Positions 36,837-50,949 of a DNA stretch of 64,000 nt are shown in pieces. Below the pieces are notes generated by a model. It was not told where the DNA came from. It did no database searches and saw nothing but the letters and a program-made list of their open reading frames with translations. Position numbers and translations under genes: made by a program. Source of the stretch: Fistularia commersonii. Its lineage: Eukaryota; Chordata; Actinopteri; Syngnathiformes; Fistulariidae. The stretch's first letter is position 1, and every line of letters begins with the position of its first letter. The stretch spans positions 4,947,501-5,011,500 of the forward strand of contig JBBMNZ010000013.1 in assembly GCA_037954325.1 (NCBI GenBank). Direction: 5' to 3'.

Positions 36837-39800
36837 GCTAACATATGGGTTCTGTCAGCCACAGCGTCCATAAACATCATCATGCCCAAAAGTCCAATCG
36901 TTGTGGAGTTCGAGAAAAAAAAAACATTGAGAAATAAAAATGTAGAAATGGGTTAATGAAGTAACATAAACAAATTAACATTTGGGATTAGGGCTTCGTG
37001 CAAACATAAATGGGCTTTGCTTACAGAACAGAAATGTTAGAGCTTGAGGCAGGCTGAACTGTGCGGTTTTATTTGAAAGAAGACAAACAGATAGAAATCC
37101 AAGCTGTTTAATCAGATTCTTCGTGTAAAAATCAATCAAAATATTTATTTAGTTCATCTTGTACACTGGTAATTCCAGGGCAGTGTAGAGCCTGACAAAA
37201 CAACTAATCATGCAAATGGTATGAGGCGTGGTGCTTTTGTCTGTTTCACATGTTGACATTCTTTGCCAACAAAAAAAAAAAATTACACATGAACAACCCT
37301 GCATGCAGGCACAACTAACTCAAGACTATACTTAAAAAAAAACCTGCAGCGAAAAAAAACATCACACTATTTCCATAAATTTATCATCAACAACATTCTA
37401 TTCCGTCATACATTAGCTGTCAGACTGCATGTGTGATCTACAATCACTGGTAAAAGTAATCCATGAAATAGCCATGCACTTGTGCAATGTATAATTTCCA
37501 TTTGAAGATGTGATTGCATGCAGTTGCTGAGTGAAGGGAATTGGAATACTGTTTACATTTCTGTTTCTGATTGATTTTCTTCCCACCAGCTGGATACTGC
37601 ATGATCTGGACCACATTTTCTCATGTCTTACCACATGAGTTATATAGTTTTGTTATTTATTTCCGCATATGGTTAAATGCGGAGTTTCTGGGTTGTGTAC
37701 ATAATGCTGGAATTAAAATTCTTAATTTAGTAGGAGATTAAACAAACGCAACCATATAACTGTAAATATTGTAAGCAGCATGGATAATAACGTAGTGTAA
37801 ATGCAACCTTGAAATGCTAATATTTCGCAATGCTTAGAGTTTCCCTGACAGATACTCAGAAGAATAGTTTGATGTTTATGTAAATCATATCTTGCCGACA
37901 GATGTAATGCCGTCTTTGGAAGTGCAAACAAAGAAAATCGGGCAAGGGGAAAGTAAGCACTGGAAAGCATGTCTATTGTTTTGACAGCTTGTGTCCCCAG
38001 CACCAGGCATCAAGCAGGAACAGTATGTCAAGATTAATGAAATGTTAGGTTTATTGATCTAAAAGCAAGTGGAATATAAATATATACTTGTTAAAATAAC
38101 TGCAGGCGCTCGTACTACACAACAGCGGTAGCCAGCTCAGTTTGTAAAGTTTCTGAAGTTTTTAAGGCGGCGAACTCGAAAGAAAAGGATTCAGCCATAT
38201 TGCACAAAATTTAAAAACAAATGTTCAGTGCATGCTTTAGGGAACAGATAAACTTAATGTCTTTCTTGCTGTATTCCGGGGCTTTAAATTCCAATCAATG
38301 AGGTGAAATTAAAGACCATGTGAATGACTTTCAGCATGAGTCGACTCAGCGGACTTGTTAGTGGGAGCAGAGACATGGTGACAAGATCGCGGCGGAGACT
38401 GCTCCCTCACTCTGCACTCCCCATTTAATTTTCCAATCCACTTCCTCCTCATAGTTAGGAGGAGTGAGTTTTGTTCTGGTTTGATACACCATCTAATGAG
38501 AGCTACTAAGAGCTTGTTGAAATCATTCCCTAATAACACATTCGGAAGGCTGCGAATGAGGAATATTTTCTTCCATCTTTTCCAGTCCTGGCTTAATATA
38601 TTCACTCGCTCACCTCTGTTCCACTTCTTTTCCTCCGCTGTTTTTCAAATTGTATTAACTGTATTTCAAGAGAAGGGGAGATTATGAACAATCATCACAC
38701 TCTTATTTTATACAGTTTTAAAATGCGATGGATCTCGGTATTACAGCGCTTGGTCAGTTGCTGCTGATAAAGTGGGAAAAGTGTCTATGCCAGGACTAAA
38801 TTCAAGAAATAAGCTGCAGAGGATTTGAACCTGTCTATGAAACTAAAATGAGTGCTGATGTAAGCGTGACCTCTTATCGCAATACGACCGCAGCCTTTTT
38901 CAAGTAACCTTGATTTGATCCAAAAATTGTTCACGAACCCACCTTGAAAATGTGTAAAGATAATATTTATCGGGCCGTGCTGCACGTGTGTGTGTGTGTG
39001 TGTGTGAGTTATTTTACAGAAAGAATTAATAATTCATCATCATTCAGAACGTACGGGTCCTGTTGAACTGAATGGTGGATGACCGCATTGCTCATCCAAC
39101 CTCAATCCATTCTACTTGCTTGACTTACAGCAGCTGTAACAAGAACGAGTGACCTGACCTGCACCTCTGTGCTGTCTGCTTAAAATGCCTCTGTGGTGTA
39201 AATGTTATCTATTTCAAAGATAAAGCTCTCTCTTCACTTCCTTGGGCTGCGGGTATTAGTTACAGCTGAAACACTGGTTGGTATTCTGTTTCTGAATCCT
39301 AGAATTGTGTCGGCACCTTGACATTTGATTGGATCTGCGCAAATACATGTAAATGCAAATTTGCCAGATATCGGTTCTTGCTTGGGGTGAAATTGGAAAC
39401 AGTGGTTGCATTCTGACAAGTCTGCTCCATGGACTTTCCCCTCATTTTTTTTTTTTTTTCTTTTGAGAACAGCGTTTGGTGATGTATAAATTCCCTGAAA
39501 ATCCCAGAGACTGGGTGCCTTCCCTGACATTTTCACACTCCCACATAGCATATTTTTAAGCAGCTAAAATCTATAATCTGTGTCAATGGTATCACACAGT
39601 GTACTCACAGGGGGGTCTTATATTCACTAAACTGGCCCAAGATTCGGAGCAAAAGCTCAGAGGAGGTAAAAAGTGTTTGTTCTTAGTTCTGTCGTCATAC
39701 TTGTGCCTCGGGGCTGACACGAGTTACTCATACCTCAGTAAAGACAATCCAGTACTCTGTGAGCTGTACTTCTTATGACTAAATGGATCATTTTTTTTAA

Positions 39801-42800
39801 TTTTTTTTATTGAAAAGGTATAAAATTTAAAGTATCTGTTACAAAATAGCTGTTGTTTTATCAATCAAACACAGAGTTCGTGCTGGAAAATTTATATAAC
39901 AAATGAAAGCTGAGTTTTTCCAAACATTTTTCTTATTCATCTTCAGGCTTTGTATATATTTTTTGCAACATTTTATGACACAGTACAATTAATCACAGTA
40001 CTCAATGCTGCTTTCAGGAAAGAATAAGTAACACACAAAGGGGATAATACTCGGTGCCAATGCTCTCTTAGAATTTTAATGAAAGGTGTGTGTGTGTTGA
40101 AATGACATACTATTGCAAGAAGGCCAACACTTATCCTCGTAATATCCTGACTACCAAGCAATAACAACAGGCATTGTGTGTATATGTAAACACAAACATG
40201 CCTCACTTGTTCAATCTTTTTGTCGGCGCAGCTGAAAGCTACTTTGGTTTTCAGCTCAGTTTAATGGCACATGTCGGCCGAGTCGTGCACGCAACGAAAA
40301 ACAAAAGTATTTTCATAAAAGCGGAAATGTAAAGGGAATTCAGCTTTAAAAAAAGAATATATATAACTACAATTTTTAAGAATATTATTATTCTGAGTCA
40401 AAGTAACTTGAACTAAAATAGCAGTATCACTCATCAGCTAAATTAGATGTTTATTTAGCATAACATTTATTCACAAATACCAAAAGCTTGTCTTCATATT
40501 TTGTCTGATTTATAACCATTAATGGAAGTTTCTGAACAATGTTATGTTAATGATTTTTACAAAAATTATAATCTTTTAAATACTTTTTAAATTCATATCC
40601 TAATTGATCACTGTTCAGTTGATCAGTTACTTGTACAACTGACAATGGATAAGCAGATCTTCATAAATGTGGTGCTTTTATCCAAATATGTCACGCTGAC
40701 GTAAATCGTTGTATAGATTTTATGGAACTTTCGACCTTCAGTTACATGATTTTCCCTTCAATATATCTGTACATTCATCATGTTTATCCCAACATTTTTA
40801 TACTCCAGTCACTACTTAAGATCAATACCTGTTAAATGTTAAAACCTTGTCAATTCATTGAGGGCTCCTACTTTCCAACCATTTAAGCACTTCAAAACAA
40901 ACCATGCCATATACACTTCTACAGACACTGCAAGAAATTGGATAAGTAGCGGTCAGATCCCTAGTCCAAGGAACTTCTTAAGACTGCGGTAGACACTGAA
41001 GGGATCGAAACAGACTTCTATATCTAGACATTACATGTAAATCATTTTTGATTTTGAGGTGTAGCTAATGTAATTACCTTCCTTGCGATGAAGAACAGAT
41101 GATTGTAAATGATGCTCTGTATAATGACAAATCTACTATCTAGGTACATCTATCCAATGTGACAGCGGCAGTCATTACTTTTTCCATGATCTTTACAAAT
41201 AATCTATCCTGACACGTTCATTTGCATCGGGAGTGTTTGAGGTGTTTGTTAACTTTTTTTTTTTGTTGCTCTGCAGGTGTGCACGACAACGTGTGTATGT
41301 TGAAGAAACAAGGGGCGGATGCATAAAATATTCTCGTCTGTCAGCGGGCTGTTAACGGCAAATATAAGAATCATAGAGCGGCGAGGTTTTATTTTTGTGT
41401 CACCAAATTACTACTGACAGGTGGAGGAAAAAAAATGGCTTGATTTATTAAGAATGTGATTCTCTACATGCAATTAATACACCACTAATAGCTTTTCATT
41501 TGTCTTCTGTACGGGACAGTAAAACCCAGAGGGGGGGTGGGGCAAAATAGTGTGATGAGGGTTCCAAACTGACCTTCCAGTGAATATTGCATTTCATTTG
41601 CAAGATTTTGTTACATAATGGCTTGTCGGGAAGCCGTTGGGAAATGTAATGGACCATATAATGGATAAAGAGTTGGATAGATAGGCATGAGTTGACTTGA
41701 CTGCATAAATCAGAAGAATTTATATAGATAAATGCTTCTCCCTGAAATACTGATGCGTTTCCTGTGATCAATGTAATGTGTAATTCTTTGCATAAAAATA
41801 AAGAAACAAGTGACATCTTCATTTAAAAACAAACCCACCAATGGGGGACTGGGGATCTCTATCACTGAATTGTATAAAACAACCTTTTTTTCAATATATA
41901 TTCAGATCAATGGCCTTCTAAGAAGGAAAAAAATGCATCTGTAATGCAGACCTTAAAAGACTGTGTCCTTCCACCAACATAAAAAAAACAAGCAAAAAAG
42001 AACAATGAAGAAACTAATGTGAAAAGCTATGGAGCTATTATAAATAGCAAGACTAATCTGCATATAGTAGACAATGAAGTCAAGCTGAGTATCCCAGTGT
42101 TCGGTTGCGAAAATATGAGCGGTTTAGCAGTATTCCGTGAAATATTACATACTTTGCAATAAAAAATAAGAGAGAAAAAGTAAAAAAAAAAAAAAACAAC
42201 ACAGCTGTGGTTGGATAAATTCTTAAAAACTGTACACCGTAATTGGAGTGTTACCTTTGTAAAATGATTTATAGGACACAATAACTGAAAACAAACAGCT
42301 ACATGGACATATTATGATCGTACAGGGGGTAAGAAAAGAAAGAAAGCAGAGGGATTGTGATGGATGACACAACAACCAGCATAGTATCATATCTCTGTGG
42401 ATTAAATGCTTTGGGAAGCTGGCTGTGGAGTGTGATTGTGCATATCATTAAGCCCCACGCAAAGGAGGAGAAGCACATTTGAGCTGCTGCCTGGATAGGT
42501 CGTGACTCACAGCTGGACTCAAAGAATTCCAAGGAAACTGTCTTTTTTTTTTTTTGAGGAGGAGGAGGAGGAGGATGACTGGCTTTTAAAACTCAGATAT
42601 ATCCCACCATCTATTTGGAAGAAACATTTCATCTGGACAAAAGGGAGACGAGCAGTCACAGCGCTAATAGTGTTTTTTTTTTTTTGTGAATTGCTTCTAC
42701 GTATGCAGACGTATGCTGACCCTTGCATATGAGGTTGGTTTTTTTTTTTTTTTTTTTTTTTAACATTGAAAAGGTGTTTACTTGTGTGCACTATGTGCGT

Positions 42801-44296
42801 CATTCTTCCAGAAAGCAGTTTAAAAACACACTGTGTCAGATATTGGACAGCAACTGTATAATTTGATGGGTCTGTGCACAGAGGCCAGCTGTGGTATGAG
42901 TCATTGATTATACATCAGCTTAGTATGCTGCAGTGCAGACCCCTACATTGCTGGAGAGGCAACCTGAAGGCCCCGATCAATAGCTGTAGGCCTGTGAAGC
43001 TTTCCATCAGGTCTGGAGTGAAGGACTCCTTACCTTTCCTTTGGGCCCAGGCCTAACCTTTACAAAGAGAGGTGATGAAGAAGCTCATCATTCTTAATGA
43101 GGAATTAGTGACCCGGGCAGGACGAATGACTGTCACCATGTCATCGTAGAGTTCAAAAAGTCTCTCCGAGACAGGGAAATGCCTAAGAGTTTTCATTAGG
43201 GATGTGGAAAATCTCAACTTCCATTGAGAGATGCCAAACTTTGCAACGATGATTTCAAATATATCAGTGGTGATTCTTTGCAGTTTTATCCCTTGACTTC
43301 TCCAATGTGGTAAGGTATGTTGCTGCTAGTAATACACAACAAAAGCAATATCTTTTGGATATACTTTAATTTTTTTCTTTTTTAATTTTTTTTTTTTATT
43401 TTATTCCAGGTGGCACAGTGGTTTACCCCAAAACTAAAACACCCCCTCTACCATCACAAAATGCATTTCACATTTAAGAGATGAATCACTCCAATTGACA
43501 GAAACATATTCACATTAAAAATGTAATTGCCTGCACTTTATCCATTTAGAGGGAGATGAATGCGAAATCATTAGGCATCCTTTGAAAACCAGATGTTCAT
43601 TAAATTACGTCCATAGAAACGCCATTGTTCAATAGATTGCCAGAATATATGCTTACAGTAAAATGGGGGTAATTCATCCCTGCAAGCACTTTAATTGATT
43701 TAAGTCTGGTAAATAACCCGTCACAGCAGCATAATATTACAAAATAACTGTAATCACAGTAGACTGTTTTTTTCCCTTTAGCCTTTCTTTCTATTGTTCT
43801 AAAACTCATCTATTTTTAAAATGATTCTCAACTCTGAAATACAACCGGAATGCAAAAGAAGTCTGGTTAGTCTTTCGAGGGTAATCCGATGGCCAAGCGG
43901 TGTTTCTTTTTAATGAATAATATCTGTAACCTAGTAATATTTATCAGTGTAATCTCTTTCTCAAGCATAGTAATCACAGAAGAGATAAGGCGTCACCCCC
44001 CTTTTTCCTGACCTGAGACAAAATCATCTCCAGAGAATGCAAGAATAATTTCTCAGTCTCTTTCTCTCCATTAACTCCTACTGTGCAATTCATTGAGTTT
44101 GCTGTTATAGTCCCTTAACAGTAGTTAGCAATGCTAGTCATTTATCAGTTCAACAAGATAGTGATCTCCATCTGCATACTTGGAAGACAGACCCCCATTC
44201 TAAAACTAGTAATTTCAAGCAAATCATAATGTTGGTTGCAAATCAAACAAAATTGATTTGACTCCTAAGGAGACAAAAGATTGAACTCTGTAATTC

Positions 44297-44327
<31 letters not shown>

Positions 44328-46990
44328 AAGTTTCTATTATTTATTTATTTTTTTAAGCTTTTCACAATGTTGGATCCTTGTTCCCATTTCTACAGATTGT
44401 GAATTTTCTCCCCTTTTTTTTCCTTTTTCCTAGCTAAACTCAAATAGTTCTGCTTTGGTAATGGTGGCTCTCATTTCTACCAGCAGTAACAAAGGCCTCC
44501 TGACCTCTCTGGTAATATTCCTCCATTCTGTTTCCCTTTTTGATAAAACCAGTGTGTCCCTTCATTGTATATTTTGACAGTTATTATTAGTCTCTGCCAG
44601 ACTCCAGGAAGCCAGCTCACTGATATTTACTTAATAAACGAGAAATGTTCAGAACAATTTCAGTTTATCTGAAGGCTTAACAGAAGCCTCACCTGTTTGC
44701 ATTGTAATGACAATAACTCCCTTGAATGCTGTTTTCTAGTTTCCTTTCTAATATGGACTTTAAAAACAAGTTTTAACTGTTTCATACATTTATTGAGATG
44801 ATGATTAAACATTTGCGTTCCACGTTACGCAGTACATTGAAATTGGTTCTTGAATAGCAATCAGACTTCGACTTATATAATGTGATATAAATCATAAATT
44901 AGTGCAATAAAAGAAACACTTGTTCAGTCCATTTGTTCTCTCATGTTAATCTCCCTTGAAAAGGAACAAATAATACATGTTAACAACAACAACATTTACA
45001 TTAATTCCATTCAAGTTGCTATAGAATACATTTTTTTTCACAACAACTAAGCTTAGTCGTCCTTGTAGCTTCAGCTATCAAAAATAATGGTCCATACTGA
45101 CAAAAAGCTTCTACGCAAAGAGCATTTCTGAATAATAAATTGTATGGTGCAAAACAAATCAATGCCTTTCCCCAATTGCTACCTCCAAAATCATGATCAT
45201 CACTGGTAAACTCATGATTTTTTTATTTGAATGAATGGCTATGCAGGGCAGTGCTTGTACACAGCTGTGGTAAACACTGCAACACTGACAGACTGAGCTG
45301 GACGAAATACAGTGCAGTAATACTAAACAAGGATTATATTTGACCTCATGACAATTCATAACACTGAAGCTTTCGGATTATTTTTAAATCTTTTCTATAT
45401 GACAAAGATATTCACATTTTATTTTATTTTTTTTGCTCTAAATTCCATTAATGAGAAGTCCGTCTTGTTTATTCCGAATAGCGTTTCAAATTCTGAACGG
45501 TACAACCAGCTATATAAAATTCCGCATTCCCTAGATTTTTGTTAATTATTTGTTATCCACTCCATCTATGCTGCCAGCAAGAACCCAATGACGCATCTAT
45601 CCTTTGGATCTGTGGAAGACAAGCTGCGATATCTTGCTCAAAGTAGCTGCATCCATCAGTTGCTTCTCATATGGGACATTCAAAAGCTTTCACTAGGTGG
45701 CAGTCTGGTAACATTAAATCAGGCTTATATGACTGCAAGCATATCTTGACATGGATGAGCTGATAATATGGACTAACACCATGTGGCTGTTTCATAGCTG
45801 CACTAAAATCTAAATAAAATTAAAAAAAATAATAATGCAACGTTTGAAATTAGAGGTTAAACATAATCTTCTTTCATGGAATATACATCAGTGGTTACCT
45901 TTTGCTTTGGTTTTCAATAGTTAACTGTGTTTGTGCGTGCGGTGGTTGAGAATGATCGGGATGTTTGGGGAATAAGCTGATCTTTTTACTTGAAGGATGT
46001 GAAACTTGTTTGAGCGTGCTCTTTCTTCTGATACCTAACTTAGTGAAACCGCTGTTCCGACACTTCACCACAGCGATTACAAACAGGAACTGTTGCAAAT
46101 GAATGAAATCCTCTTCAGATGAACACGCTGTATAGGTATTTTTGATCAAAATCAAATCGATTTCACAGTTTAGTCCAAACCTTGACAGAATAAAAGAGGC
46201 TCTTTTGATGAAGAGGTGATAAGCAATAATCAGAACGATACCTCAGTCAGTGCCTGCTTGTATGCTTTTTTTTTTTTTTTTTTTTTTCTGGCTTAGGTCT
46301 AGTTACAGTGTATTGTGTACACTAGGTGTTGCACACATCTGCGTATTGCTCTCCAAGCTCATCCTCTTGTCTGTTCTCTTCCCACTGTGGGGAAAAAGTG
46401 ACAGGTGCTTGAACACAATCTAAGTTGGCAACACACATCGAAGCTGGGGATAAATCTGACAAGACTGAGCACTGAGTTTAATTGAAATGGTAGGAGACTT
46501 AGTGATAAATAGTTGCCGCTACTTCTGAAATGTTATTTAATTAAATGTTGATTGTCAGAAACACTCTATTCTGTATCGCTCTGCTTGGTCGGCTTCAAAT
46601 GTTAATCTATTGAAAGTTTTTGATTCTCATTTACAAAGATGCTATGTAATGGCAGGAAGAATTGAAAATGAAGTTTTAAGTTGACATTAAAATGCTTTAT
46701 AATATTTCCTTTTGTTCACACTTATGTCAACACCCTGATGCTGCAGTGCTGACATAGAGACTTGAATCTGCGTGAGGCTCAAGGACACTTGGACACACGA
46801 ACAGGAGAATCGAGCTGCCAACCCGAGGATTAAGAGGACAAAACTGCACCACAGCACCAGCAACAGTTCTGTCATCAGACATATTAGAAAATAAAAGATG
46901 AAAAAGGAGCCACTGTTATGCATCTTATTCAATGGTGACAGAAGTCTGGTCTTCAAAATGCCCAATTCGATGTTAAGAAATAAATAAATA
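36837..46990. other. intergenic gene desert, only simple repeats recognised
   Basis: About 10 kb with no recognisable exon or dated mobile element. Simple tracts include (GT)n at 38,989-39,006, poly-T at 39,446-39,460, a T-run/(GAG)n cluster at 42,541-42,575, poly-T at 42,739-42,760, poly-A at 44,298-44,321 and poly-T at 46,267-46,287. Complex stretches at 41,270-41,370, 42,880-43,150 and 44,440-44,720 look like possible conserved non-coding DNA. Confidence 0.45.
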
Positions 46991-46999
46991 GATATACGC

Positions 47000-47122
47000 C
47001 TGTGTGTGTGTATGTTTGTATGTGAGTGTGTGTGTGCACACATCTCTCTCTTTATGTATGTATGTATGTATGTATGTATGTATGTATGTATGTGTGTATG
47101 TATTTGGGTATATATGTGTGTG

Positions 47123-47191
<69 letters not shown>

Positions 47192-47201
47192 GTATGTGTG
47201 T
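47000..47201. repeat. compound microsatellite TG / TATG / CA / TA
   Basis: The order is TG-rich tract, CTCTCTCTT, about ten TATG units, TGTGTG, TATA, about 30 CA units, TA units and TATGTGTG. From 47,108 to 47,201 purines and pyrimidines alternate without a break. Long open frames read here are repeat artefacts. Confidence 0.95.
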
Positions 47202-48213
47202 CCTCTTTTTAAAGAGAGCAAATTGTTCCAGGATATATTTTCTTTGTAATTACATTTTTAATGTTTTACAAATTTATGTAGAATGTGATCTTTCATTTTT
47301 CTACATTTCTGCCTTATAGACTCATTGGCCATAAAAAAATGAAAAAAATAAAGGGTGAGTTAAATGATGCATTTTTACAATTAAATGTGCGCTTACAACT
47401 GTATTGGACCTTTTCATTTGTATACCCACTGAGCACAGGCAACATATTTAGAGTCATGCAGGGTTCTGTAGCCTTTGTGGAAACTCCATTTTTTTTTCTT
47501 TCCAAGGAAGGCAGTGACAGTTAATACAGTTCTGTGATATTCCAGTTCCCCACATCTTCATGATAATATATTTCCATCAGCTGAAACAAGAAAAACACAT
47601 TCAAGGCCTTAAATAATGCAGACAGGAGAGCCACTTTGCCTTACTTGCTCAATGCATTCAAAATTAGTGTCAAATGCATGCACCTTCTTTAATAACTTAG
47701 ATGCCAAAGTAAACTGAAAAACAAATATGTCAAATGTATCAGCACTCTGCATGAATAATGGCTATTCTAATACATCAGTGTGTTGTATCGTATTGCAAAA
47801 GAGCCATATGAAATATGCATCATCTAATTAGACAATGTTCTCAGACGTGGCAAAGGCAGCCCTAGATCAATATGTAATAAGATCTAGTATCAATTAGTGA
47901 TGGTTGGGGATAAAGCATCAACAGCAGAAAAATGTAAACTAAAGATGAGTTTGGGGACAGTCTGACAGTCTTTCTGCAGAATGAACAAACAAATCACACA
48001 ATAGATATTAAAGAGTAAAATGTAACATCTTGGACTTTTCAAATTCATTGCATAACTTAACACTTAAGAGCTTTAACCACGATACGCATGTTTTTAGTCA
48101 GATCCAAAGTGGTATTTTTGTCTTTGTTAGATAACAAATAAAATGACCAAATTATTTCAGCAAGGTAACTGGTCATTAGATTCATTTGTATTGGGTTAAC
48201 TCATCATTTTTGT
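47202..48213. other. intergenic; CNE-like stretch at 47,560-47,960
   Basis: No gene was recognised. The 47,560-47,960 stretch is complex and repeat-free, with CATCTAATTAGACAATG (homeodomain core plus SOX-like ACAATG) and several AATATGCATCA-type sites. It could be an enhancer, judged only by appearance. Confidence 0.3.
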
Positions 48214-48227
48214 TGCGCGTGTGCATG

Positions 48228-48272
<45 letters not shown>
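48214..48272. repeat. alternating purine-pyrimidine tract with (CA)n
   Basis: A GC-rich start, TGCGCGTGTGCATGTGCGCG, passes directly into about 20 CA units. The pyrimidine-purine alternation is unbroken over 59 nt. GC-containing alternation is the type most prone to Z-DNA. Confidence 0.9.
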
Positions 48273-48274
<2 letters not shown>

Positions 48275-49271
48275 TTCCCTTGGAAAACACGACCGAAAGC
48301 AAAAGATTATTTGTCCTGACCACTTTTCATGTAGCTGGAATGACTCTATTAACTTTACTATTGGCTGTACACACAAACCATATACCAAAGTCAACCTTAT
48401 ACTAGATTAATCCTGAGTTATATTCACATCTATTAATCCTCCCATAACGGCACATCAGCCCTGCACAAGGCTTTAGGGACAGGGAGAAAAAAAGGGGGAT
48501 GATTATCTTGACTTGTTCCGTCCATGGTGTTGTTGGTGGGCAGCTTATCTGTAACGCAGGGTCACTCGTGTTTGCATGTGTGTGTTTAGGGAAGTCAGTG
48601 AAGCAAAGACTGAGCGTGCACTTGAATGATTGAGGTTACCTGGGTGACCTCATAAACTAAAACCCGTGGCAGTCTCCCAAGGTGAATGCTGAATTATGCC
48701 GTCATTAAAGGACAGGCCCAGTTGCCAAGGTTAGTATGTAAAGTATAATCATCTTCCTCCCCCGTCTTCCAGTCACTCATTAGCCCCCCTCATGGGCCAA
48801 CAGAGATTATACCTTGAACTTGCGTGACTATCACTATCTGCCCGCTGGGAATGGGTTTGCTATGGGCCATTTATATCTTCTCCCAGTATAGCCAGCTCGT
48901 CCTACCTACAATTCTACAGATATACTATACGTACAAACCCCCGAGTGGACTTTTGTGTGTCTTCCAGGCCACACTTGAGACATATATCATCGAGTTTGTC
49001 CCATAAAAATGAGGAATGTTTTGACTTACAGCCACATTATGTCCCAATTAATAATAGGAATTCTGGAAGGGAGGCCACAGGTATTGAAATTTTTTAGACT
49101 CTGGATAATTTGTGTTCCTGAATGCGGTGAGTTCATTTTTTTTTTTTTTTTTTCTAAAATGTGTCAGTGCCAATTTAAGTGTTAAAAGGCGACAAACATT
49201 TCTCACTTTGCCTAAAATGTTTCATGCTTTACAAATACAACACAGTAAGAAGTGTTTCCGATCTTCTTGTG
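48273..49271. other. intergenic, CNE-like stretch at 48,540-48,750
   Basis: No gene was recognised. The 48,540-48,750 part contains AGGTTACCTGGGTGACCT, resembling inverted nuclear-receptor half-sites spaced by six. A poly-T lies at 49,137-49,153. Confidence 0.3.
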
Positions 49272-49507
49272 CAGGACTATCTCACAAAAAAAAAAAACTT
49301 TTTCATGATATTCTAATATTTTGAGATAGGATTTTTGAGTTTTCTTAAGATGTAAGCCATGATCAGCAATATTAAAATAATAAAAGGCTTGCAATATTTC
49401 AGTTGATTTGTAATGAATCCAGAATGTACGACATTTTTGTTTTTGTAATTACATTCCAGAAGATAAAGAACTTTATCACAATATTCTAATTTTCTGAGAC
49501 AGTCCTG
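49272..49507 (-). mobile_element. short inverted-repeat element (236 bp), MITE-like
   Basis: The left end, CAGGACTATCTCACAAAAAA, mirrors the right end, whose reverse complement is CAGGACTGTCTCAGAAAATT. TCTAATATTTTGAGATAG and TCTAATTTTCTGAGACAG recur inside. I recognise the sequence order (AATATTGTGATAAAG, then ATTCTGGATTCATTACAAAT, then CTGATCATGGCTTACA in the reverse strand) as a widespread short fish repeat. The superfamily is not assigned. Confidence 0.7.
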
Positions 49508-50949
49508 TGTATCTGGAAGTGGATTAGGTTTTCATACATAGATGCTGTTCCCATAGTTTTTCATTCAATGTAATTTTTTTTTTTTGCTGGCTAATATTAG
49601 AATCGGATCCTCGAGGGGAGTATTCCTTTTCAAACTGACAACAAGAAGACAACCCTTCCGGAAACAAGGACTTCAGCACAGTTATTTATTTCATCAGAAT
49701 GCCAAGCACAACAATGCCATCGCCCATTGTGTTAGTCTCCAAGACAAGAACGGTCAAAGGATATGAACACGCATGCATCCATAATATTGATTAGTGATTT
49801 TATCCATAATTGTACCCTCCAAATTTAAGAGAGTGTGAATCCCTTCATTGGTCCCACTCTAACTGATGCCTGCTTTTGGTGTGGGGGTACAACTCAACTG
49901 AAACTTTCTTTGAGTGAGTAGCACCTTGCATTTTAATTACTTGTTATTTTTGCGTCCTTGTGTGAATAATCCTGCAGATTGTATTACACCGGGTATATAT
50001 TTTGTTGTTTATAGCTTAATAGAAACACTCTGGAGGAAACAGTAGTGTTTCTTTCCCCACCGTAGACTTAAAAAAAAATGAATGAAGTCAAGTTTGATCA
50101 AGAATTTTATTTTTTTCGCCAAACAAAGACAAATAACTTGCATATTTGACCTTACTTTGAATTTAAAAACAAAATTACATGTTTAGCTGGTTTCTAAAAC
50201 TGTCCTTCGCTTCAATTCCAGGCAGCATTTAGTTGTATTTGTAATAGGTTTGCATCATAACACACTGCAGTTTGCGATACACATGACTGACTCTAAAAAT
50301 TAATACATAACATATTCCTAATCAGTTCTTTCCCTTTTTCCCCTCACGGATGCTATTAGGTCCTTAAATTCCAATTAGTCTCTTGCACTTCAGAGGAAAC
50401 ACTCTCAACCCAAGATCCATTTTTGAATATTTGAGTGTGTTTGTGATAATGTATTGAATTGTGAAGAAACAATCAACTGTAGAGAGTTGAAATTACGTTG
50501 TTGTTGTACTTCTATGAAAAATCCCGCTTATCAATCCCTCCATAGATTGACAACATTATTTTCTGAAAGCCTCTGGGGCCGGGGCTCCAACCAATCGCCA
50601 CGTTTGCGTAGCTGAAGACTCCAGCATGAGTTATGACAGCAGGGTAGTTGCCACTGCTGTGGCGTAGTGAAGCTTGGAGGTAGAGAAGGTCCAACATAGT
50701 GAATACAGTGCAGACAGAAACTGTGTGATATGCTTTTTCAGTTGTTGGGAAGGGAATTTGTCAATGTATGACGTCTCTGTTAAACGGTTGTGGATCCGAG
50801 CATCCCAAGAATTTATTCTTGGGTCACATACAGTGTATTGTATATTGCCAAGCCAGTAATTCAATTGTTGTGACCAAATCATCAATCAGGCAGCAGAGAC
50901 AATCACATAATGTTGTACGGTGTGACTGGCCATGATGAAGATCAGTTTG
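49508..50949. other. intergenic, nothing recognised
   Basis: AT-rich stretch without recognised coding, RNA or mobile features. Confidence 0.45.

Noticed and set aside
36575..36956. Open frames of repeated Tyr-Ile
   Set aside because: Artefact of the TATG/TA microsatellite.
46687..47319. Several open frames rich in Cys-Val, His-Thr or Tyr-Ile
   Set aside because: They are translations of the CA, TATG and TA microsatellite and have no unique coding sequence.
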